A stretch of DNA of 40,824 nucleotides, taken from positions 1 to 40,824 of the forward strand of contig JAGOLX010000055.1 of the NCBI GenBank assembly GCA_017993835.1, in the 5' to 3' direction. Of this stretch, positions 32,149 to 40,403 are shown one piece after another; position 1 is the first letter of the stretch, and each line of letters begins with the position of its first letter. The stretch comes from Phycisphaerae bacterium (GTDB lineage: Bacteria; Planctomycetota; Phycisphaerae; Sedimentisphaerales; Anaerobacaceae). The notes below the pieces were generated by a model. It worked only from the letters and a program-made list of their open reading frames with translations, searched no databases and had not been told where the DNA came from. Made by a program: the position numbers and the translations under genes.

Positions 32149-34058
32149 AAGACAAAGAACCTGAGAGGACACCCAAGGTCCCGAAGACCTTCCTGACCGT
32201 GGGCCCGACGTTGCACTATAGCCATCGGAACGTGCAGTTCTACTGGCTGCTGGCGGCGTTCATATTCTCGCTGGCGTGTCTGTTCTGGTCTCGGGTTGTG
32301 ACAGGCCAGTTCTGGGCGTTCGATTTCGCTTCGCAGGGGATATCGAGTTTCTGGGAGCTTGGACGCGGCACGAACACCGGGGTAAGTCTGTTCGAGTATC
32401 CCTGGCAGATCATCGTGCTGGGACTGCTCATGGGCATTCTGGCGGTGGTGCCCGTGCTGACCGCGCAGTTGATGAGCTTTGGGCACAGCTTCATCTTCGT
32501 GGTGGCGGTCTTTTTTCTCGGCAATCTGCCGGGGTTCGCTGTGTTTCTGATCGCCAGTTGTCTGGCCGCGGCGGCCCGTCCGCTTCGCTTCCGGTCCCGC
32601 ATCACGGCGATTGCCCTGTGCCTGGCGCCGCAACTGGCGTACTGGGGCGCTTTCGGCGGGGCGCGGGGCGTCGAGCCGCTTGAGTGGGGATTCTCGTTTG
32701 CGCCGTGGATCTGGGCCTGGCTGACTGGCATGACGATCGCCGGCCTGGTCCTCGGGATCGGGCACTACACGCGGTACAAGCCCGGCCTGATCTGGGTCTT
32801 CACGACGACCACCTTGGTGCTGGCCCTGGGCGTCTTCGTATGGAAGATCGGATTCGACGAGCTGGACTACCAGCTCCACGTCGCCAAGAACAACCCCGAG
32901 GAGGTGCTGGAGTTTCGAGACCACAGCATCCGCGAGGTCCTTGACCGGACCATTACCGACCCCAGGGAGAAGGAGTATCGCATGCGGTACTCCTATCCCA
33001 CGGAGCCGATCCCGCTGCGGGAGGAACTCAAGCGGGAGATCCAGATCGAGCTGATCGAGGACCGCTGGCCAAGCTGGTTGATCCTCTCGAATGATCTGCT
33101 GTACCAGGACAAGCGCGATTGGCTCAGCGCCGAGTACGACCGGTTCCTTCATCCGCCGCGACCTCGCTGGATGCCCGTGGCGGTGTACCGGGAGATCGTT
33201 GCCCGTCGGAACCGCAGCAGCCGGATGCCGATTGCCCTCTATTTCAAGGCCCTCCTCTTTGAGTACAGCCCGGATCTCCGGCGGATTCAGCAGGACGAGA
33301 CGTTGCACTTCTACAGCGACTATCCCCAGGAGCGGGCGTCGCGACTGTGGTTCCGCTTGTACAACGAGTTCGGGCGCAGTCCCGAGTCCGCGGAAGCCCG
33401 CTGGCGAGGGGCCCGACAGCTTGCCGGACAGAAGGAACTCAAGAGGGGCGCCGGCCTGCTCGACGAGGCGGACGCCTTGGCGCGCGAGCAGCTCGCGATT
33501 CGCGAGAGAACGGAGGCGACGACGACCGGCGACAGTCTGTTCAGTGCGTTTCAGCCGCCGGCGGATACGGTGATGACCTCGCAGAAACTGTGGGACCTGC
33601 TCCGTCGGATTCACGAACTGCGGTCCTTGATCGGCGAGGAGAACCTGGCCGGTCCGGAAGGCGCGATCGATCGACTGGCGGCCTTCATCCAGCTCAATCC
33701 GCACAGTCTCGACTACGAGAGACAGCTCGACGTGCTGTTGGCCAAGCTGGGGGAGAAGGACCCCCTGCGGGACAACCTGTTGCTGGAGAAGGCCAAGCTG
33801 ATCGTCGACGACCAGCGCCGGGCCGAGCGGCTCGGGGAACTGAGCCGGGAGTTCCAGAACACCGACGGCGGGATGCAGGCGTTGTACGAGCTGAGCCGCC
33901 TGACCCTGCGGCTCTATCAGCGCGATCCGCGGAAGGAAAACCTCGTCCAGGCGACGAACATGCTCACCAGTTTCCGGGACCTGTATCCCGAGAGCTTCTA
34001 TACGCCGCAAGTCAAAAAGAACCTCGACGAGCTGGCTGCCATCCTCAAGCCGCAATAG
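32145..34058 (+). CDS. Polytopic membrane protein with C-terminal alpha-solenoid
   Basis: 637 residues; family not recognised. The N-terminus is cytoplasmic and charged. About six hydrophobic helices follow between residues 30 and 245 (for example FYWLLAAFIFSLACLFW and IIVLGLLMGILAVVPVL). A soluble C-terminal domain of about 390 residues follows, with helical, TPR-like pairs (AEARWRGARQLAGQKELKRG, GGMQALYELSRLTLRLYQ, NLVQATNMLTSFRDLYPE). The ATG at 32145 has no Shine-Dalgarno sequence and lies within a heptamer repeat; internal starts would lose the first helix. Domain order suggests a membrane-bound scaffold. It stands alone between ahcY and a repeat region. Confidence 0.7.
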   Translation: MEDKEPERTPKVPKTFLTVGPTLHYSHRNVQFYWLLAAFIFSLACLFWSRVVTGQFWAFDFASQGISSFWELGRGTNTGVSLFEYPWQIIVLGLLMGILAVVPVLTAQLMSFGHSFIFVVAVFFLGNLPGFAVFLIASCLAAAARPLRFRSRITAIALCLAPQLAYWGAFGGARGVEPLEWGFSFAPWIWAWLTGMTIAGLVLGIGHYTRYKPGLIWVFTTTTLVLALGVFVWKIGFDELDYQLHVAKNNPEEVLEFRDHSIREVLDRTITDPREKEYRMRYSYPTEPIPLREELKREIQIELIEDRWPSWLILSNDLLYQDKRDWLSAEYDRFLHPPRPRWMPVAVYREIVARRNRSSRMPIALYFKALLFEYSPDLRRIQQDETLHFYSDYPQERASRLWFRLYNEFGRSPESAEARWRGARQLAGQKELKRGAGLLDEADALAREQLAIRERTEATTTGDSLFSAFQPPADTVMTSQKLWDLLRRIHELRSLIGEENLAGPEGAIDRLAAFIQLNPHSLDYERQLDVLLAKLGEKDPLRDNLLLEKAKLIVDDQRRAERLGELSREFQNTDGGMQALYELSRLTLRLYQRDPRKENLVQATNMLTSFRDLYPESFYTPQVKKNLDELAAILKPQ

Positions 34059-34183
34059 AAACGCCCAGGGACCGCGCCGCCCGCAGGTCGGTCACGATGT
34101 CACTCTGGGGGCCTGGGGGTTGTTCCCGGGTGCATGACCGCAGTTGCGACCTCCCGCAGAGTGACGAGACATTGCCGCGACTC

Positions 34184-34293
34184 TGTCATTCCTGCGTCAA
34201 GCAGGAATCCAGGAACCGTGGCATGTGACGGGTCCCAGGAAGTGGATTCCCGCCCCCGATCGGGTCGAGGGCAGGCTTTGCGCGGGAATGACA
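34184..34293. repeat. 110-bp repeat element with terminal inverted repeats
   Basis: It starts TGTCATTCCTGCG and ends CGCGGGAATGACA (one mismatch). Its interior (34201-34253) is the second copy of the 53-bp repeat at 12112-12164. It lies in the 414-bp gap 34059-34472, which holds no gene. Confidence 0.7.
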
Positions 34294-34377
34294 ATTCATG
34301 GTCCACCTGGACCTATATGGCACGAACGCGAGCGCGGTTATGCACCCCTGGGGGGGGGGCGTTGTTCGCACCTTTGT

Positions 34378-34405
34378 TTGACATTCGCCGGCCCGGTGGT
34401 ACGAT
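34378..34405 (+). promoter_or_regulatory. Sigma70-like promoter of the receiver-like/GGDEF pair
   Basis: TTGACA (consensus), a 16-bp spacer and TACGAT. Transcription from here would start near 34412, which excludes the in-frame ATG at 34404 and favours the start at 34473. Confidence 0.6.
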
Positions 34406-34472
34406 GGCAGTCATGGACGGTGTGTCAGCGCGGAGGAGTCGGCGCAATGATGGGCAGGCAGGGGAATCGGTG

Positions 34473-34961
34473 ATGACCGGAGGCAGTTCGGAACTGGATC
34501 CTTGTGTGGTGATTGTGGGCGACTCGCGCTGCGAGTTCGTTCGCGCGATGGTCCGCCTGGCGCGGGATTGCCAGATTCAGGCGGTGCGGTGCGAAGACGT
34601 GTATTTCGCAGTCGTCGCGATGGCCCGTGCGGGGGGGCGTCCCGTGTTCGTCGTGGGCGTGCTGCGGGAACTGGCCAGAGAGAAAGGCCGGTTCTTCCGC
34701 ATTGCCGAGGCGAACGCCCAGCGATGCTGCTGTCTGGTCGATCCCGATCCGTCGCTCGACGCGGAGGCCATCCTGGCCGCGATCCGCACGGGGATGTGTG
34801 TCGTTGGCGCCGTGGAGGAGGTCGAGCCGGTCCTGACGGATTGGCTGTCGGGCGGTGGACGGAGGAGCCGGCACAAGGGCCTTGACGGTCTGCGAGATGA
34901 GGACCTGCACGCCACGGAGGCCGAGCTGATCGCCCTCCTGGGACGCCAGGGGGAGGCGTAG
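34473..34961 (+). CDS. Degenerate receiver-like protein preceding a diguanylate cyclase
   Basis: 162 residues from the ATG at 34473 (GGGGAA upstream); earlier in-frame starts would lie at or before the promoter. It begins with a beta strand (CVVIVGDSR) and alternating helices and strands like a response-regulator receiver. The strand that should carry the phosphate-accepting aspartate reads VFVVGVL with no acid, so it cannot be phosphorylated in the usual way. The C-terminus is acidic and helical. The gene is one base from the GGDEF gene, which begins with a similar degenerate fold. Inference: it is a co-expressed partner or input module of the cyclase. Confidence 0.55.
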   Translation: MTGGSSELDPCVVIVGDSRCEFVRAMVRLARDCQIQAVRCEDVYFAVVAMARAGGRPVFVVGVLRELAREKGRFFRIAEANAQRCCCLVDPDPSLDAEAILAAIRTGMCVVGAVEEVEPVLTDWLSGGGRRSRHKGLDGLRDEDLHATEAELIALLGRQGEA

Positions 34962-34962
34962 C

Positions 34963-36021
34963 ATGGCGGATCGGAACGCTCGCCAGAGCAGCCGGGTGTT
35001 GCTGATCGGGGACGTCGGCACGGCCCTGCGGGATGTCCGCAATCCGGACCCGCGTCTGTGCGAGGTCCGCGACAACGTCCTGGATGGGATCGACGCCGCC
35101 GCCCGAGGCGCATTCCACACGGTCGCTCTCGTGGTGGAGAGCGTGGCAAGCCAACTGGGCTCCGTGCTGCGCGCCCTTCGCGCAGGCTCTTCCGCGAGAA
35201 TCGTCCTGTTGGCCCGGATGTGCGAGGAGCCGATCGTCCGACAGTGGACAAGCCCGGCGCCCGGCGAAGAGCGACTGGCGGACGAGTACTGCGTCTGTCC
35301 CGTCCGCCTGAGGACCTTGTTAGGAAGCGCCGGAGGGGACCAGGCAGCGCAGGTCCCGCAGGAACCGACACTCCCGGAAGTCGGGCCTTCCATCTCGACG
35401 CCGGCCTCGTCGGCTCCCTCGGGGTTGGAGGAGAGACGCGTCCGGCGCCTGGAGTGGCTGGCGACGACGGACGATCTGACCGGGCTGAAGAATCGCCGAT
35501 ACCTGCGGGAGTTCGGCCGGCAGATCCTGGATCGGGCCCGGCGGACCAACGGTCGCGTCACAATTCTGATGTTCGACATCGACAATTTCAAGCACTACAA
35601 CGACGTCTACGGTCACACGACCGGCGACGAAATCCTCCGTCAGGCGGCCATCCTGATGCGCCGATGCTGTCGTACTCACGACGTGGTCGGCCGCATGGGA
35701 GGCGACGAGTTCGCGGTGATTTTCTGGGATGATCCGCGTCGCGCCGGGGGCGACGTGCGGCGGGACAGGCGATCCGCCGCGGGCGAGCACCCGACCGAGG
35801 CCCTCTCCGTGGCCAGGCGATTCCAGCAGGCGTTCGGGAACGCCGATCTGCACCTGCTGGGCCCCAGGGGCGAGGGCGTTCTGACCATCAGCGGCGGACT
35901 GGCCAGTTTTCCCCGCGACGGCGAGACCGTCGAGCGGCTCTTCGACTGCGCCGACCGGGCCCTGCTCGAAGCCAAGCGCAGCGGCAAGAACCAAATCTAC
36001 CTGGTCGGCGAGCCGCAGTGA
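34963..36021 (+). CDS. Diguanylate cyclase (GGDEF domain)
   Basis: 352 residues with GGGGGAGG before the ATG. Residues 1-120 resemble a receiver-type alpha/beta domain without clear phosphorylation residues, and a Pro/Ser linker follows. The GGDEF domain starts at about 165 (WLATTDDLTGLKNRRYL). The active-site motif GGDEF is intact at 246-250, and the inhibitory c-di-GMP site RTHD lies at 237-240, exactly five residues before it. A 30-residue Arg/Gly-rich insertion after the active site (DPRRAGGDVRRDRRSAAGE) is unusual. The end is canonical (FDCADRALLEAKRSGKNQIY). It should make c-di-GMP from two GTP with product inhibition. No membrane segment. Confidence 0.92.
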   Translation: MADRNARQSSRVLLIGDVGTALRDVRNPDPRLCEVRDNVLDGIDAAARGAFHTVALVVESVASQLGSVLRALRAGSSARIVLLARMCEEPIVRQWTSPAPGEERLADEYCVCPVRLRTLLGSAGGDQAAQVPQEPTLPEVGPSISTPASSAPSGLEERRVRRLEWLATTDDLTGLKNRRYLREFGRQILDRARRTNGRVTILMFDIDNFKHYNDVYGHTTGDEILRQAAILMRRCCRTHDVVGRMGGDEFAVIFWDDPRRAGGDVRRDRRSAAGEHPTEALSVARRFQQAFGNADLHLLGPRGEGVLTISGGLASFPRDGETVERLFDCADRALLEAKRSGKNQIYLVGEPQ

Positions 36022-36108
36022 CGCCGCAAGGCGTTGGCTCTCTCGCGTGTGACCATGTGCCGCGCATGACCGTACAACCTCGCCGCATCGGGTCTTGCCG
36101 AAAATCGC

Positions 36109-36136
36109 TTGCCTTGCCCGCGGGATGGGCGATAAT
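36109..36136 (+). promoter_or_regulatory. Sigma70-like promoter of the lipoprotein gene
   Basis: TTGCCT, a 16-bp spacer and GATAAT, 78 bases before the ATG at 36215. Confidence 0.45.
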
Positions 36137-36214
36137 GCAGGAGATCTGGATCCTCGCGATGTTCGAGAGATCTGAGGTTGTGTGCGTTGGCTGAGAAGTG
36201 AAGGAGACCTGCGA

Positions 36215-36646
36215 ATGCGAAGAGGGATGTGCCTGATTGGGCTGCTGGCAACCGCGTGTGCAGGCTGCAAGTCCGACATTGTGACCACTGCCCATCTCAA
36301 GCAGATGGAGGAGAAATGTGTCTACATTGCTCCGCTGCAAAGCGAGGATCCCCAGGTCGGAGAGGTGATCCGCGGTGTCCTGGAGAAGGAGTTTCTTCGC
36401 AAGAGGATTGCCCTGTGCGACCCGAACAGCGCGACCGTGGTCCTCTCCGGCGCGACCTTCATGACCGTTCGAAGCAAGCGGAGCGGCCCATCGGGGTCCG
36501 TTCAGGCGTGTGAGAGCGTCTCCGTTACGGCCAAGGACCGCGACGGGAATATCCTGCTGTCGGCTTCCTACGACAACAGCAAGCGGGAGACGGTGAGCGA
36601 GTTCGCGAAGGAATTCGGTGCGGCCTTGGCCGTCAAGTTCCGCTGA
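36215..36646 (+). CDS. Small secreted lipoprotein-like protein
   Basis: 143 residues from the ATG at 36215 (AAGGAG eight bases upstream; an earlier in-frame ATG has none). The N-terminus RRGMCLIGLLATACAGC is a hydrophobic signal with candidate lipidation cysteines at 15 and 18. The mature part has KCVYIAPLQSEDPQVGEVIRGVLEKEFL and an alternating beta pattern, similar to small periplasmic lipoproteins with an LptE/LpoB-like or curli-assembly-like fold, but no family is certain. It is followed 47 bases later by a ceramidase-like gene on the same strand. Confidence 0.6.
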   Translation: MRRGMCLIGLLATACAGCKSDIVTTAHLKQMEEKCVYIAPLQSEDPQVGEVIRGVLEKEFLRKRIALCDPNSATVVLSGATFMTVRSKRSGPSGSVQACESVSVTAKDRDGNILLSASYDNSKRETVSEFAKEFGAALAVKFR

Positions 36647-36693
36647 GCGGATCCGACGTCGACGAGGCCCGCCCATCGCAAAGGAGCGGCAGC

Positions 36694-38061
36694 ATGAGAT
36701 CGAATCCGGTTGTTCAGGTCATTCTCTCAGTGTTCTTCTGTGGTTCCGTCGTGCTGGCCGGCACGTCCAAGCTGCCGGCGGGGGACGCGCCGCTGCACAT
36801 CGGCTGGTCCACGGTCGATATTACGCCGGAACGACCTATCGCCTTGGTCGGCCAACTGCACAAGCGGATCTCCCAGGGCGTTCTCGATCCGTTGACGGCC
36901 ACTGCGCTGGCGATCGAGACGCGAGACCAGGACGGCCGCCGCGAGCAGGCCATCCTCGTGTCCTGCGACGTGCTGTTCATCTGCAAGTCGATGCAGGACC
37001 GGGTCAAGGAGGCCCTCAAAACAGGCCTGCCGGATTTCGATGCGGACAAGCTGCTACTCAACGCCACGCACACGCACACGGGTCCCGGTTTTGCCGACGA
37101 GGACTTCGGGACCTTGTACGATGTCACCAACGACGCCGGCGTGATGAAGGCCTCTGAGTACGGGGATTTCTTCGTCCGACGAATTGTCCAGGTCGCCTCC
37201 GAGGCCTGGCGAAGTCGCAAGCCCGCCGGCATGAGCTGGGCGCTGGGACACGCGGTCGTAGGGACCAACCGCAGGGCACGCTACTTCGACGGCAAAGCGA
37301 TCATGTACGGCGCCACGAACCGGGCGGATCTCGCCAACATCGAGGGCTACGAAGACCACGGCGTGGAGATGCTCTTCTGCTGGGACCCCAGCGGCAGCCT
37401 GACCGGCGTCGTCATCAACATCGCCTGCACCTCGCAGGAGACCGAGCACCTGACCGAGGTTTCCGCCGATTTCTGGCACGACGTCCGCGTCGAGCTCCGA
37501 AAGAGAGTCCCTGGGGACATCCGTGTGTTCCCCCAGTGCGCGGCCGCTGGGGACCAGTCGCCGCATCGGCTCTATCGTTCGAAGGCCGAGGAAGCCATGA
37601 TCCGCCGGCGAGGTCTGTCCAATCGCCAGGAAATCGCCCGACGGATCGTCGACGCGGTCGAGGACGTTCTGTCGCTGGCTCGCCAGGACATTCGAACCCG
37701 CCCGCTCTTTCGACACGTGGTGGCTCGTGTGAATCTGCCTGGGGCGGATTCAACGCTCACGCCGTTCTATCGGACCGACACGATCTCGCCGGTCGAACTG
37801 CACGTGTTGCGGCTGGGCGACGTCGCGATGGCGACGAACCCCTTCGAGCTGTACCTCGACTACGGCGTGCGGATCAAGGCGAGAAGCCCCGCGATCCTGA
37901 CGATGCTGGTCCAGTTGTCCTGCCAGAATTGCGGCTACCTGCCGACGGCCAAGGGCGTCGAGGGTGGCGGCTACAGCGCCGACAAGTACGTCGTCGGTCC
38001 CGAAGGCGGCCAAGTCCTCGTGGACGAAACCGTCCGACAGATCCAGGCCCTCTGGGAATGA
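36694..38061 (+). CDS. Neutral/alkaline ceramidase-family secreted protein
   Basis: 455 residues with AAAGGAG before the ATG and a signal peptide ending VLAG. The mature start GWSTVDITPERPI and the zinc-site motif NATHTHTGPG (123-132) are characteristic of the neutral/alkaline non-lysosomal ceramidase N-terminal domain; the downstream GDQSPH also fits. The length is far below that of true ceramidases (about 650-700) because the C-terminal immunoglobulin-like domain is absent. Short versions are common in planctomycetes and probably hydrolyse other amide-type substrates in the periplasm or outside. Substrate unknown. Confidence 0.85.
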   Translation: MRSNPVVQVILSVFFCGSVVLAGTSKLPAGDAPLHIGWSTVDITPERPIALVGQLHKRISQGVLDPLTATALAIETRDQDGRREQAILVSCDVLFICKSMQDRVKEALKTGLPDFDADKLLLNATHTHTGPGFADEDFGTLYDVTNDAGVMKASEYGDFFVRRIVQVASEAWRSRKPAGMSWALGHAVVGTNRRARYFDGKAIMYGATNRADLANIEGYEDHGVEMLFCWDPSGSLTGVVINIACTSQETEHLTEVSADFWHDVRVELRKRVPGDIRVFPQCAAAGDQSPHRLYRSKAEEAMIRRRGLSNRQEIARRIVDAVEDVLSLARQDIRTRPLFRHVVARVNLPGADSTLTPFYRTDTISPVELHVLRLGDVAMATNPFELYLDYGVRIKARSPAILTMLVQLSCQNCGYLPTAKGVEGGGYSADKYVVGPEGGQVLVDETVRQIQALWE

Positions 38062-38161
38062 GAGGAAGTCGCGGCCCGGTGCGGACACGGGAAACTCCGC
38101 GATTGCTCGAATACTCCCGGCCTTCATGCGTCTATCCGACTGAAAGGACGGTGCGCTGCTG

Positions 38162-39073
38162 ATGTATGCAATCGAACTCGATGAGGTTCGCAAGTCGTTC
38201 GGATCGGTACGGGCGGTGGATGCCTTGAGCATTCGCGTGCCGCAGGGGGCCGTCTACGGCTTCCTCGGGCCCAACGGCGCGGGCAAGACCACGACGCTGC
38301 GGATGGTCATGGACATCATCCGCCCGGACAGCGGCCAGATCCGCATGTTCGACGAGCCCGCCTCCGCGACGGTTCGCGGTCGCGTGGGGTATATGCCCGA
38401 GGAACGCGGGCTCTATCGGAAGATGACCGCGGCCTCGGTCCTTCGCTACTTCGGTTCGCTTCGCGGCATGACCGCCGATCAGCTCGGGCAGCGGGTGCCC
38501 GCCTGGCTGGAGCGGATCGACCTGGCTGGGTACGCGAACAAGCGGGTCGAGGAACTCTCTCGCGGGATGCACCAGAAGCTCCAGTTCGCGGTCACGGTGA
38601 TCCACGATCCGGACCTGGTGATTCTCGACGAGCCGTTCTCCGGCCTGGACCCGGTGAACCAGGACCTGCTTCGCGAGATCATCGACGGGATGCGGGACGC
38701 AGGCCGGACCGTCCTGTTCTCCACGCACGGCATGCACGAGGCGGAGCAATTGTGCGATTTCATCGTCCTCATCAATCAGGGGAGGGTGGTGGTGGACGGG
38801 ACGCTGGACCAGATTCGGGCCGGCCATGAAGCCCACACCATTTCCATCGAACTGGAGGGCGACGCGGGATTTGTCGAGCGGCTGCCCCAGGTGATGGCGG
38901 TCAAGCACGACGCCCGGCGGCTCGATGTGACACTGCGGGACGGCGCCGATCCGCAGGACCTGCTCCGGGCGCTGGTCGAGCGGGCCCACGTACGGGTGTT
39001 CGAGATCAAACAGCCCTCGCTGCACGAGATCTTCGTGCGGCTGGTCGGAGGCGCCCATGTGGAAGATCGCTAG
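38162..39073 (+). CDS. ABC transporter ATP-binding protein (NatA-like)
   Basis: 303 residues, AAGGA upstream of the ATG. Walker A GPNGAGKTT at 36-44, Q-loop region YMPEERGLY, signature LSRGM at 132-136 (a variant of LSGGQ), Walker B LVILDEPFSG with GLDP, and the switch histidine in FSTHGMHEAE. A C-terminal domain of 70 residues ends EIKQPSLHEIFVRLV, as in NatA/DrrA-type exporters. The gene overlaps the permease gene by 17 bases. It powers an efflux-type exporter; NatAB extrudes Na+, but the substrate here is unknown. Confidence 0.93.
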   Translation: MYAIELDEVRKSFGSVRAVDALSIRVPQGAVYGFLGPNGAGKTTTLRMVMDIIRPDSGQIRMFDEPASATVRGRVGYMPEERGLYRKMTAASVLRYFGSLRGMTADQLGQRVPAWLERIDLAGYANKRVEELSRGMHQKLQFAVTVIHDPDLVILDEPFSGLDPVNQDLLREIIDGMRDAGRTVLFSTHGMHEAEQLCDFIVLINQGRVVVDGTLDQIRAGHEAHTISIELEGDAGFVERLPQVMAVKHDARRLDVTLRDGADPQDLLRALVERAHVRVFEIKQPSLHEIFVRLVGGAHVEDR

Positions 39074-40313
39074 AATCGCCCGTCGGGAGTTCCTCGATAC
39101 TGTCAAGACCCGGACCTTCCTCCTGAGCCTGCTGCTCATCCCCGTCCTCGTCGTGGGCATCATCTTTCTGAGCAAGAAGATGGTGGAGAGCGAAGGCGGG
39201 CCCCGCCCGTCGATCCGAGTGGGAGTGACCTCGGCGTCGGAGGACCTGTCCGCGCGAATCAAGATTGCCTTCGAGGAGCACAACAAGTCCCATCCGCAAA
39301 GCCCTCTGACCCTGAACTCCCTGCCGGCCGGCAGCGAGGAACAGGGCAAGGACAAGCTCCGACGCGGTGCACTCGACGCCTATGTCGTCCTGGAAGGCGA
39401 CCTGGAGGGCAAAGAAGGCACGGTGCAGTTCTACACCTACAAGCCCAAGGCCTCGCAGATCGACGCGATCTGGTCCGTGGAGCGACTGTTCCGCGACGCG
39501 GTGGTCAACCGCCGATGCGAGGCCCGCGGGATCGACCGGGCCATGCTGGCGGAGATCCAGAGCGTCCCGATCCGACGAGTCGAGCTGGGCGACGAGCAGG
39601 GGCGCGAGAAGGTTCAGAGCGACGGCCAGCGGGTCGCACGCATGATGGTTCCGTTCGCGTTCATGTACCTGATCTTCATCGGCATCGTCGGCATGGGCCA
39701 GCACATGATCAGCAGCATCATTGAGGAGAAGAACTCGCGGATCATCGAGATGCTGCTGTCCGCGATCAGCCCGTTCGAGCTGATGGCGGGCAAGATCCTC
39801 GGCCTGGCCGGCGTGGGATTGACGGTCATGGTCCTGTGGGGGCTGGCCGCCTACGGCGCAGCCGTCTGGCGAGGGATCAACGTCGATGTCGGCCTGGACC
39901 TGGTCGCCTACGGCCTGGTCTACTATGTCCTCGGCTTCATCCTGTTCAGCGCGATCCTGGCAGGCGTCGGCTCCGTCTGCAACACGATCAAAGAGACGCA
40001 GAGCCTCATGATGCCGATCACGCTGATCTTCGTCGTCCCGCTGATTGCCTGGCCGCAACTGGCCCGCGATCCGAACGGCGATCTGGCCCGCGTGTTGTCC
40101 TACATACCCCCGACGACGCCCATGCTCATGGTCCTGCGCCTGGCGAGCAGTCCCGATATCTGGTCGGGCGAAATCGTCATTTCGATCCTCGTCCTCGTCG
40201 TGGGCGTCTTCGTGACCATCTGGGCGGCGGCCAAGATCTTCCGCACTGGCATCCTCCTGTACGGCAAGCGTCCCGGCCCCCGCGAAGTCCTCCGCTGGCT
40301 GCGGGAGAAATGA
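39057..40313 (+). CDS. ABC-2 type permease (NatB-like)
   Basis: 418 residues. The first helix lies at about 20-40 after the amphipathic start WKIARIARREFLDTVKTRTFLLS, typical of NatB-type ABC-2 permeases. A large extracytoplasmic domain follows at about 45-195, then a bundle of five to six helices from about 197 to 400. The conserved IIEEKNSRIIEMLLSA and PFELMAGKILGLAG elements between helices contact the ATPase. The 17-base overlap with the ATPase gene indicates a two-component exporter. Confidence 0.92.
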   Translation: MWKIARIARREFLDTVKTRTFLLSLLLIPVLVVGIIFLSKKMVESEGGPRPSIRVGVTSASEDLSARIKIAFEEHNKSHPQSPLTLNSLPAGSEEQGKDKLRRGALDAYVVLEGDLEGKEGTVQFYTYKPKASQIDAIWSVERLFRDAVVNRRCEARGIDRAMLAEIQSVPIRRVELGDEQGREKVQSDGQRVARMMVPFAFMYLIFIGIVGMGQHMISSIIEEKNSRIIEMLLSAISPFELMAGKILGLAGVGLTVMVLWGLAAYGAAVWRGINVDVGLDLVAYGLVYYVLGFILFSAILAGVGSVCNTIKETQSLMMPITLIFVVPLIAWPQLARDPNGDLARVLSYIPPTTPMLMVLRLASSPDIWSGEIVISILVLVVGVFVTIWAAAKIFRTGILLYGKRPGPREVLRWLREK

Positions 40314-40403
40314 GCGAGCAGTCGATGGGGCTTGCTCCGCCAGACGGTTCCGGATATGCTGTGCCCCGATGCCGGGCCGATTTCCGGCGTTCGGGGATTG
40401 TCT

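Noticed and set aside
30510-34055. 1181-codon open frame on the minus strand
   Set aside because: It lies antisense to ahcY and the membrane protein gene, has no recognisable domain, and includes translations of the heptamer repeats. It is a GC-rich antisense shadow.
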